Of a DNA stretch of 7,763 bases, positions 1 to 5,930 are shown piece after piece. Origin of the DNA: Synergistaceae bacterium UBA5827 (GTDB lineage: Bacteria > Synergistota > Synergistia > Synergistales > 79-D21). Position 1 is the stretch's first letter. Every line of letters begins with the position of its first letter. The notes under the pieces were generated by a model. That model did no database searches, was not told where the DNA came from, and was given only the letters and a program-made list of their open reading frames with translations. The position numbers were made by a program, and so were the translations under genes. The stretch lies in the NCBI GenBank assembly GCA_002432945.1, contig DJHE01000019.1:18810-26572 (forward strand). Reading direction: 5' to 3'.

Positions 1-32
1 CCCTTCCGCTTTCTTCCTGTCTTTGCACACCG

Positions 33-1448
33 CTATTGTGTACTGAGCGGAACGAAGGTTGTTCGCCCCTCTCTCCAAACCAGCAGGACGAGCTTTTTCC
101 CTCCCGCGGCTTTCAATGTCGTTTCCCAGGAACGGACGTCCCTGATGGATCTGCCGTTGATCCCTTGTATCACATCCCCTGGTCTTAACCCTGCTCGTTC
201 TGCTGGAGACGAGGTTTCGACCCGAAGGATCACTATCCCCTGCAAGGCAGGAAGGCCAAACTGTTGCCTTGCCTTGGCATCGAGGTTGCCAACTTCCACA
301 CCTAGCTGGAGTGCCAGCCGTGGAGTTCCGCTTTTCCCGGCGGTTTCCTGGTCCGGCAATTCCTCCAACCGGATGGAAAGGTTGATTGTCTTCCCTTCCC
401 GCACGATTTCAGCCTTGGTTACATCGCCGGCAACCTGTTTCCGTACCGCCTTCGATAGATCATCGGGAGTTTTGACGGGAACTCCCTGGAAACGCTTGAT
501 CACATCCCCGCGTTGGAGGCCTGCTTTTTCCGCAGGTGAATTGGGCACCACATCGCTGACCAGGGCTCCGTCACCGGATTTCAAGCCAAAGGCTTCAATG
601 ATGTCTGTGGTCACCGGCTGCATGTAGACCCCCAGCCACGCTCTCTTGACGCGGCCAAACTTCACCAGGTCGTTCATCGCTTGCTTGGCGACATTGATCG
701 GGATCGCAAAACCAATCCCCTGCGCGTAAGGGACAATGGCCGTGTTGATCCCTATTACCTGGTTTTCAAGATTGATCAGGGGCCCTCCGCTGTTGCCCGG
801 GTTAATCGCGGCATCCGTCTGGAAAAAACCGTCAAAATTAAGTTTCTCGAGTCGGATGCTGCGGTTCTTCGCGGAGATGACACCCACCGTCACCGTATGT
901 TCAAGCCCAAAGGGGTTGCCGATCGCTACTACCCACTCCCCAACCTGTGTCCGGTCAGAATCACCCATCTTGAGAACCGGAAGATTGCTCGCCTTGATTC
1001 GTATGACCGCCAGGTCATAAGTGGGATCCTTTCCCACGACCTCAGCGTCGAACCGGCGCCCGTCGGACAGAGTGACCGTAACGGAATCGGCCCCATCAAC
1101 GACATGGCTGTTGGTCAGGATCATCCCGTCGGGGCTTGCAATAAACCCGGACCCCTTCCCTTCCATCGGAACAACCCGGGAAAAGAGATCCATCTGGTCC
1201 CCGAAAAACTGCCTCAAAAAGGGGTCGTTCCCGAAGGGAGAGAAAGATTTCCGTACAAGGGTTTTCGTGTCGATATTCACAACCGCGGGGGAAGACTTTT
1301 TTGCAATGGATGCAACAGGATTGCCGGTGAAGACATCTTGCGAATCTGCCGGTGAAAGGAGTCTAAACTCATGGGGCAAAACGTAGAGAATGCCCATTAA
1401 CATCAGGGCAACCCCAACGACCCATCCGGTTTTCCTGGTTTTTGCCAT
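33..1448 (-). CDS. htrA: Do/HtrA-family periplasmic serine protease with two PDZ domains
   Basis: Envelope quality-control protease that degrades or chaperones misfolded periplasmic proteins. Of 471 aa, residues 1-26 form a basic-then-hydrophobic signal peptide or N-terminal anchor; no clear signal peptidase cleavage motif is seen. A trypsin-like domain spans about 45-265 with the full catalytic triad: H115 (TNSHVV), D145 (YDLAVI) and S220 (NPGNSGGP). PDZ1 lies at about 272-362 and PDZ2 at about 380-470. Length and layout match DegP/DegQ proteins. A phenylalanine-rich loop (about 68-90, NDPFLRQFFG) precedes the catalytic core, as in many Do proteases. The ATG at 1448 has a good upstream Shine-Dalgarno (GAGAGGTGAT). 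It follows the terminator of the jag operon, so it is probably its own transcription unit. Family assignment is secure; whether it is the degP, degQ or degS equivalent is not decidable, although two PDZ domains argue against degS. Confidence 0.95.
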   Translation of the reverse strand: MAKTRKTGWVVGVALMLMGILYVLPHEFRLLSPADSQDVFTGNPVASIAKKSSPAVVNIDTKTLVRKSFSPFGNDPFLRQFFGDQMDLFSRVVPMEGKGSGFIASPDGMILTNSHVVDGADSVTVTLSDGRRFDAEVVGKDPTYDLAVIRIKASNLPVLKMGDSDRTQVGEWVVAIGNPFGLEHTVTVGVISAKNRSIRLEKLNFDGFFQTDAAINPGNSGGPLINLENQVIGINTAIVPYAQGIGFAIPINVAKQAMNDLVKFGRVKRAWLGVYMQPVTTDIIEAFGLKSGDGALVSDVVPNSPAEKAGLQRGDVIKRFQGVPVKTPDDLSKAVRKQVAGDVTKAEIVREGKTINLSIRLEELPDQETAGKSGTPRLALQLGVEVGNLDAKARQQFGLPALQGIVILRVETSSPAERAGLRPGDVIQGINGRSIRDVRSWETTLKAAGGKKLVLLVWREGRTTFVPLSTQ

Positions 1449-1483
1449 AAGGGATCACCTCTCCATGTGGTTTTGTTTACCCT

Positions 1484-1511
1484 ATTTTATCTTTCGCACC
1501 AAAGAGGCGAA
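1484..1511 (-). promoter_or_regulatory. weak sigma-70 promoter candidate for htrA
   Basis: On the minus strand, a -10-like TAAAAT (1484-1489; 5/6 to consensus) lies 16 nt downstream of a poor -35 candidate TTCGCC (1506-1511; 3/6). It is in the only place a private htrA promoter could be, between the operon terminator ending at 1564 and the htrA start at 1448. The -35 is weak, so an alternative sigma factor or an activator is possible. No sigma-E-type motif pair is convincing. Confidence 0.35.
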
Positions 1512-1563
1512 TCGGTTTTTTTACGGAATCTCTGCAAGAGTTTTACCAGTACGTTCCGCTTGC

Positions 1564-1602
1564 AAAAAAAGGAGAGGACCCCGTGAATTCCGGTGTCCTC
1601 TC
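1564..1602 (-). terminator. intrinsic terminator of the rpmH-jag operon
   Basis: Read on the minus strand, the arms GAGAGGAC (1602-1595) and GTCCTCTC (1579-1572) pair perfectly over 8 bp. An A/G mismatch and two further C-G pairs follow towards a 9-nt loop. One C after the stem comes an unbroken run of seven U residues (1570-1564). It starts 12 nt after the jag stop codon, so it ends the rpmH-rnpA-yidD-yidC-jag transcript and separates it from htrA. The plus-strand T run at 1618-1624 is 15 nt from the stem, so efficient bidirectional termination is unlikely. Confidence 0.9.
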
Positions 1603-1614
1603 TTGAGTTGCGTA

Positions 1615-2280
1615 TCATTTTTTTACGGAACGGTTCGCGCCCCTTGGCCAAACTACAACTCGTCTTTGGGGATCGTCCCCCACCGACCGGGTTTCTACCT
1701 CCGGGTGCTCCTTCAACGCAATATGGATGATTCGCCTTTCCCAGCTCGTCATCGGCTCCATCGTTACGGGTCGATGGCGACGCAGAGCTTCTTTCGCAGC
1801 GGAAAGGGCCATCCTCTGAAGGCTGAGCTCGCGTCTTTCCCTGTAACCGTCGCTATCCAGCCTGATAAGCCGGGATGGTGAGCTGTCGCGTGAAATCAGG
1901 TTCAGGAGATATTCCAACGACTTCAAGGTTTCCCCGTATTTACCGATGATGATGCCCGCATCCGCCCCGGTGAGATTCAGGACCCCATCTTCATTAACCT
2001 CGATTTCGGCATTCATGTCCATCTTTTCCAATATCTCTGACAGGAGTCGCTTCCCTTTAAGGATTTCCAGGTCTTCTCCCGGCAACAACTCTACGCGGGT
2101 CTTGCGCGAAAAAAGCCCCAAGAACCTTTTCCCCTCCTCCAGGACATTCACGTTCACGTCCTCCGGGAGGATATCCCACATCCGGGCCGCATCCTCTATG
2201 GCCTTTTCGACTGAATCGGTTTCCACTACCAGAGGCTCGGGAACGTTCATATCCTCTTCCCTTTCCTTCTCTGCGGACAT
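1615..2280 (-). CDS. jag: Jag/KhpB (EloR) RNA-binding protein
   Basis: Cytoplasmic RNA-binding protein of the SpoIIIJ-associated family, linked in other bacteria to cell elongation and small-RNA binding. The 221 aa show the three expected parts. A Jag-N domain (about 15-66) ends in a basic loop with FLGLFSRK at 53-60. A KH type II domain (about 78-150) carries the GxxG loop GKYG at 113-116. A C-terminal R3H domain (about 155-214) has the R-x3-H signature at R182 and H186. It sits 5 nt after yidC, the classic partner, and is the last gene before the terminator. The annotated ATG (2280) has AGGA straddling the yidC stop codon. A second ATG at 2250 (codon 11) is preceded by purine-rich GGGAAGAGG and would give the N-terminus more usual for homologs, so the start is uncertain. 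Confidence 0.93.
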   Translation of the reverse strand: MSAEKEREEDMNVPEPLVVETDSVEKAIEDAARMWDILPEDVNVNVLEEGKRFLGLFSRKTRVELLPGEDLEILKGKRLLSEILEKMDMNAEIEVNEDGVLNLTGADAGIIIGKYGETLKSLEYLLNLISRDSSPSRLIRLDSDGYRERRELSLQRMALSAAKEALRRHRPVTMEPMTSWERRIIHIALKEHPEVETRSVGDDPQRRVVVWPRGANRSVKK

Positions 2281-2285
2281 TCGTC

Positions 2286-3077
2286 CTATTCCCCGTCCCG
2301 GTTCGGCTTATTCTTGAAAAGGGTCGGTTTCTTCTCCATCTCGACTTCCGTCGTTTTGACGACACGCCATTGCTGGAACACGCTCATCAGTGAGGAGACA
2401 CCCCAGTAAAGCAACACACCCCCTGGCAGGTTCAGGCAGATAAAGGTCAGGAAAACGGGCATAAACCAGTTCATGAAGGCCATTTGGGGGTTGCTGCTCG
2501 CGGAAAGATGCTGTTGGAACCAGGTCAGGAATCCGATCGAGACAAGCAACAGGAGGTTGGGACCGTAAAGTCCCACTTTCAGGAGCCCCGCCGGGTTGGA
2601 GGCAATCCCGCTCAAAAGGGCCGTGAACCCCGGGGTCTGCACGTTCAGTTCAAGGGCTTTCGCCATTGTTGAAAGGACAGACTCCTCAAGCCCCACACCC
2701 AGGAATGAAACCCCGCCAAACTTGAAGTTCGTAAGAACCCTGAAGAGAAGGATCAGGATCGGCAACTGGACGAGGAGGGGAAGGCATCCCGCGGCAGGAT
2801 TGACACTGTTTTCCTTGTAAAGCTTCATCGTTTCTTCGTTTAATTTTTGTTTGTCACTACCGAATTTCTCCTGCAAAGCCTTGATCCTCGGCTGGATCTT
2901 CTGCATTTTCTGCATGCTTACTAGCTGCTTCTGGTTCAGTGGGTGCAGGATGACCCTCACCAGGATAGTCAGCAGGATGATAGCCAGACCGTAGGAGTGG
3001 GTCAGTCCGTAGAACAGGTTCAGTGTCTTCAGCAACAGTTCGCCTGCCGCGTTCCACAAGGTGCCCAAACGATTCAC
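2286..3077 (-). CDS. yidC: YidC/Oxa1/SpoIIIJ membrane protein insertase, short form
   Basis: Inserts and folds inner-membrane proteins alone or with SecYEG. The 263 aa have about five transmembrane segments: 28-47, 98-117, 165-186, 202-216 and 218-236. R41 within ILVRVILHPL is the conserved intramembrane arginine of the hydrophilic groove. A charged cytoplasmic hairpin at about 48-92 follows, then the family motif NPAAGCLPLLVQLP at 93-106 and a short basic tail. The roughly 250-residue periplasmic domain of proteobacterial YidC is absent, and there is no lipobox, unlike Bacillus SpoIIIJ. The start is GTG, whose GTGA overlaps the yidD stop codon by 4 nt, with AAAGGG upstream. It lies between yidD and jag, the usual neighbours. 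Identity is secure. Confidence 0.96.
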   Translation of the reverse strand: MNRLGTLWNAAGELLLKTLNLFYGLTHSYGLAIILLTILVRVILHPLNQKQLVSMQKMQKIQPRIKALQEKFGSDKQKLNEETMKLYKENSVNPAAGCLPLLVQLPILILLFRVLTNFKFGGVSFLGVGLEESVLSTMAKALELNVQTPGFTALLSGIASNPAGLLKVGLYGPNLLLLVSIGFLTWFQQHLSASSNPQMAFMNWFMPVFLTFICLNLPGGVLLYWGVSSLMSVFQQWRVVKTTEVEMEKKPTLFKNKPNRDGE

Positions 3078-3355
3078 CGTCCCTTTGGTTCATTTTTTCG
3101 TATTTTTCCGGATCCAGCCTCCCGCCTCAGATCCGGGACGGGGTCAAAACCCCCGGGAGACCAAGGGCCGCAACGAATAATTCGCTTTACCCCGAGAAGA
3201 ATTCCCTCCATGAATCCATACCGCTCGATCGCTTCAAATGTGTAGGCGGAACAAGTCGGTACAAAACGGCAATTCTTCCCCAAAAAAGGGGAAAGGAAGC
3301 GCTGGTAGAGGCGAATTACAACCATGGCAAGGTAAGCAGGGATGGATCTTTTCAA
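3074..3355 (-). CDS. yidD: YidD, membrane protein insertion efficiency factor
   Basis: Small membrane-associated protein that assists YidC-dependent insertion. The motifs are diagnostic: CRFVPTCS (C29 and C34) and RCGPWSPGGFDPVP (61-74, with C62). I set the start at TTG 3355, giving 93 aa. The TTG overlaps the rnpA stop as TTGA, and AGGGAGG (3363-3369) stands 7 nt upstream, an excellent ribosome binding site. The protein then begins MKRSIPAYLA followed by the amphipathic helix typical of the family. The next ATG (3325) has no ribosome site. The frame stays open upstream to 3526, but that stretch lies inside rnpA and encodes nothing YidD-like. A basic tail of about 15 residues follows the conserved core. 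It overlaps yidC by 4 nt, implying coupled translation. Confidence 0.94.
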   Translation of the reverse strand: MKRSIPAYLAMVVIRLYQRFLSPFLGKNCRFVPTCSAYTFEAIERYGFMEGILLGVKRIIRCGPWSPGGFDPVPDLRREAGSGKIRKNEPKGR

Positions 3356-3750
3356 CCCGAGGCCTCCCTGTCTGAGGGAAAAACGGGCGGAAACCCCGGT
3401 TTCAGGATTTCTTCCTTCTTGAGGAGGGCGACCATATCCGCGTAGATCTCCCCTGTCCCAGCCTTGAGCCCGGCGGACCGGAGCATGGCCACGATCCATA
3501 CGCCGTCTTTCATCCATGGGCGGCAAACCCTAAAGGCCTCCCGCAGGATTCTCCGTCCCCTGCTTCGGACAACGGAAGAACCCTGGCGCTTTCCTACGGC
3601 CGCTCCCAATTTAGGGGGACCCTCGCCCGCATCAAGAAACAACAACCGCACCAGCTCTCCTTTTACGCGTCGGCCGGTGCGGAAGACCAGATCAAACTCC
3701 CATCCCTTTTTCAGTCTGAGGCTCGCTGGGAACCGGAAAGGATGATCCAT
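3352..3750 (-). CDS. rnpA: ribonuclease P protein component
   Basis: Basic protein subunit of RNase P, which with the rnpB RNA removes 5' leaders from pre-tRNAs. The 132 aa include the F-x-x-V-F substrate-contact motif at 19-23 (FDLVF) followed by RTGRRVKG. The central helix at 54-74 (KRQGSSVVRSRGRRILREAFR region) corresponds to the family signature. In that helix the canonical R-N-R is R62-S63-R64 here, and the usual RIKR is RGRR. A proline-rich tail of about 17 residues closes the protein. The ATG immediately follows the rpmH TAG with no intervening base, and no Shine-Dalgarno is visible at normal distance, so initiation probably depends on ribosomes finishing rpmH. It overlaps yidD by 4 nt. 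Confidence 0.94.
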   Translation of the reverse strand: MDHPFRFPASLRLKKGWEFDLVFRTGRRVKGELVRLLFLDAGEGPPKLGAAVGKRQGSSVVRSRGRRILREAFRVCRPWMKDGVWIVAMLRSAGLKAGTGEIYADMVALLKKEEILKPGFPPVFPSDREASG

Positions 3751-3885
3751 CTAGACTGCGAGGCGTTTACGCCCCTTGCGTCTCCGGTTGCGGATGACGC
3801 GGCGCCCCGTTGGGGAGCTGGAACGCACGAGGAAACCCATTGACCGCTTGCGACGCGTTTTATGGGGTTGAAAGGTCCGCTTCAT
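3751..3885 (-). CDS. rpmH: 50S ribosomal protein L34 (bL34)
   Basis: Small, very basic large-subunit ribosomal protein. The 44-codon frame begins MKRTFQPHKTRRKRSMGF and ends RRRKGRKRLAV, matching the usual L34 length and its conserved ends (MKRT-Q-P, GFR-like centre, RRRKGRKRL). ATG at 3885 is preceded, 6 nt away, by AAGGGGGTG (3892-3900). It is the first gene of the operon, about 60 nt downstream of the predicted transcription start, and its TAG stop is directly followed by the rnpA ATG in the same frame. Relative to common L34 sequences, the middle (LVRSSSPTGRRV) is divergent but the same length. Confidence 0.96.
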   Translation of the reverse strand: MKRTFQPHKTRRKRSMGFLVRSSSPTGRRVIRNRRRKGRKRLAV

Positions 3886-3944
3886 TGACGACACCCCCTT
3901 GCTGTTGGAAAATCCGAATAAAATTAAATGGCCTTGTCTAAGAG

Positions 3945-3971
3945 CCTAGATACTATAACACAGCCCCTAGA
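3945..3971. repeat. short direct repeat flanking the rpmH -10 box
   Basis: Identical hexamers CCTAGA (plus-strand reading) occur at 3945-3950 and 3966-3971, exactly 21 bp apart (two helical turns). They bracket the -10 element of the rpmH promoter, one in the spacer and one at the expected transcription start. The arrangement could be an operator, but hexamers this short can arise by chance. Confidence 0.3.
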
Positions 3972-3981
3972 ACCCTATCAA
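3952..3981 (-). promoter_or_regulatory. sigma-70-type promoter of the rpmH operon
   Basis: On the minus strand, -35 TTGATA (3976-3981; 5/6 to TTGACA) and -10 TATAGT (3952-3957; 5/6 to TATAAT) are separated by 18 nt. Transcription would start near 3945, giving a leader of about 60 nt before rpmH. The -35 box overlaps the TGA stop codon of the upstream helicase gene (3978-3980). No terminator lies between the two genes, so read-through from the helicase transcript may add to expression. Confidence 0.75.
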
Positions 3982-5930
3982 GGCATCCGGGCCAGCCGGA
4001 TTCTCTTGAGGGGAACTCCCTGGAAATCCTGGAATATTTCCCAATCTGGCCTCTCAAGGGCCCGCCCGTCAAGGATGACCACACGCCCAAGATCGGTTTT
4101 CCTCCGGATAAGCCGTCCAAAGGCCTGTCTCATGAAAAGCCGGCTCATCGGAAGAGTGCTTTGAAGAAACGCCCCTCTCCCCTCAAGATCCCGCCTTGCC
4201 CTGACAAGTGGATCATCCGGGTGAGGAAAGGGAATCCGGTCAAGGATCACCTGGGTTAGCCCCTCTCCCGGGACATCGATTCCCTCCCGGAATGAAAGGC
4301 TTCCGATCAAGACCGACGTTTCATCCCTCCTGAAAAGAGCGAGCAATTCTCCTTTGGGAGCCTCACCCTGGCAAAGAACCCGAAAGTTCCGTTGCTTATC
4401 CCTCATTTTTCTCGAAACCGCACTGACTAGCCTCCGGGAACTGCAAAGGACAAGCGTACGCCCTCGGTTATCCTCGCAAAGTTTTTCGATGACACGGCTG
4501 GCCCTTTCGTCGTATCCGTTCTCTGTAACACGGAGCCCCAACTCGACGACCCAGATCGACATCTGGGAAGGAAGGTCGAACGGGGAATCGAGGATGACCT
4601 CTTCTCCAGGACATATCCCGGTCTCCTTTTCCCAGAAATCAAAAACCCCTCCGACAGACAGGGTCGCCGACGTACAAATGACAGGCATTTCCTCAAGGGA
4701 AGAAAGAACATCATGGACCGACGGGCCCGCCAAGACCGGAGCGCTCTGGATGGCGAGCCCGTCCCACCAAGTCGCCCATTGGGGATAGCGAACCACGTCA
4801 AGACACCAGGCAAGGTCGTCGCAGGCCTCGACCAACTGGCTGGCAGCGGCCAGTCCTTCCGCCTGGGCGGAAAGGTCTTCATTCACAGGCTTGTCCCTAT
4901 CCTTCCCCGCGATGGATAAGAGCCTCTCGGCCTCTCCCGCAAGTGGCCCCAGGCTCTCCTCGAGATCGTGGCGAAGCTCCGTCAGCGGAGTCTTGAAAGC
5001 CCACTGATCCCTTGGAAGGAGGGACAGCCGGTTGAAGAGGCGTTCGACACCCACGGCCGCTCCTTTCCATTCGGAAGAGAGTTTCTCAGCGGGGATGTGC
5101 AATTCCCTGAAAGACTTTTCCAAGCCGTTCAGGTGCTTTGGAGAAAGCACTTTCCGGAACCGGTCAAGGGACGCCGAACGAGATGAAGCCGAACGGGCCG
5201 CTTCAGGAATCCTGTGGGCTTCGTCGCAGAGCAGGGCGTCAAAATGGACCGGAAAGGCTCGTTCACCGCCGTCCACATGGGAAAAGAACAGGTGATAGTT
5301 GGCCACGATAACTTGCCAGTTCCGGGCCTTCTGGTAAAGACGCTGCAGGAAGCATTCTTCCCGAAAGGGGCAAAGTCGCCCCAGGCATCCGTCGCGACCC
5401 GCTGCAATCGTCCCGAGAGCCGGGTGGTCCTCGGGCAGGTTAAGTTCCGAAAGATCCCCGGTATCCGTGTCCCTTCGCCATTCCAGAATTTCCATGGAGG
5501 TCGCTCCCCCGTCATTGAACGAGAGGAAACCTCCCGAGTCGAGCTCGGAACTGCGTCTCAGGCAAAGGTAATTACCACGCCCCTTCAGGGTTCCGTATTG
5601 GAAAGTCGCAGGCAAAAGTTCCTGAAGGAAAGGGATGTCCCTTGACATGAGCTGTTCCTGCAAGGCGTGTCCTGCAGTTAGGAGAAGGACGCGGTAGTTG
5701 CCTTCCAGCGCCCAGAGAATTGCCGGCACAAGCAGGGCAAAGCTCTTTCCAATCCCGGTGGGAGCCTCAATCGCCAGGATTCTCCCTTCTCCCGCTTTTA
5801 GGAAATCCCAGATTTTCCTGGCCATCTGGGCCTGTTGGGGTCGAAATTCGAATCCCTCAAGCCTCGGAAGGAGTCCAGGTTCTCCAAAAAAGAAATCCAT
5901 CGGGTGGAGCATCATCTTGAAAGCATCCAT
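3978..5930 (-). CDS. dinG: DinG/XPD-family iron-sulfur DNA helicase
   Basis: Superfamily 2 ATP-dependent helicase of the DinG/Rad3 type; relatives unwind DNA 5'-3' in repair and at R-loops or G-quadruplexes. The 650 aa show a Q-motif-like FRPQQAQMA at 29-37 and Walker A EAPTGIGKS at 55-63. Four cysteines (C123, C182, C187, C193) are spaced as in the 4Fe-4S domain. Further motifs are DEAH at 236-239, TSATLS at 420-425, GSLSFREGIDVPGE at 543-556 and the arginine-finger motif RQAFGRLIRR at 601-610. There is no N-terminal exonuclease domain, unlike Firmicutes DinG, so it resembles E. coli DinG/YoaA. The start is ambiguous: ATG 5930 overlaps the upstream gene by 19 nt, while ATG 5915 (codon 6) gives the usual ATGA 4-nt overlap. 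Neither has a strong ribosome site, suggesting coupling. The choice between DinG and YoaA as symbol is open. Confidence 0.9.
   Translation of the reverse strand: MDAFKMMLHPMDFFFGEPGLLPRLEGFEFRPQQAQMARKIWDFLKAGEGRILAIEAPTGIGKSFALLVPAILWALEGNYRVLLLTAGHALQEQLMSRDIPFLQELLPATFQYGTLKGRGNYLCLRRSSELDSGGFLSFNDGGATSMEILEWRRDTDTGDLSELNLPEDHPALGTIAAGRDGCLGRLCPFREECFLQRLYQKARNWQVIVANYHLFFSHVDGGERAFPVHFDALLCDEAHRIPEAARSASSRSASLDRFRKVLSPKHLNGLEKSFRELHIPAEKLSSEWKGAAVGVERLFNRLSLLPRDQWAFKTPLTELRHDLEESLGPLAGEAERLLSIAGKDRDKPVNEDLSAQAEGLAAASQLVEACDDLAWCLDVVRYPQWATWWDGLAIQSAPVLAGPSVHDVLSSLEEMPVICTSATLSVGGVFDFWEKETGICPGEEVILDSPFDLPSQMSIWVVELGLRVTENGYDERASRVIEKLCEDNRGRTLVLCSSRRLVSAVSRKMRDKQRNFRVLCQGEAPKGELLALFRRDETSVLIGSLSFREGIDVPGEGLTQVILDRIPFPHPDDPLVRARRDLEGRGAFLQSTLPMSRLFMRQAFGRLIRRKTDLGRVVILDGRALERPDWEIFQDFQGVPLKRIRLARMP

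Noticed and set aside
681..1355. Plus-strand open frame of 224 codons opposite htrA
   Set aside because: It is entirely antisense to a clear protease gene, has no recognisable domain, and its composition is that of a reverse-frame shadow.
1618..1624. T run as a plus-strand terminator with the 1572-1602 hairpin
   Set aside because: The run is 15 nt away from the stem, too far for an intrinsic terminator, and no plus-strand gene ends here.
2857..3093. Minus-strand open frame starting at an ATG just upstream of yidC
   Set aside because: It is out of frame with yidC, lacks membrane segments, and overlaps the well-supported yidC frame.
3356..3526. N-terminal extension of yidD up to 3526
   Set aside because: It lies inside rnpA in another frame, has no YidD-like residues, and a TTG with strong ribosome site at 3355 explains the start.
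3886..3977. Possible oriC or DnaA boxes upstream of rpmH, as in genomes where dnaA precedes rpmH
   Set aside because: No TTATCCACA-like box is seen and the upstream gene is a helicase, not dnaA.
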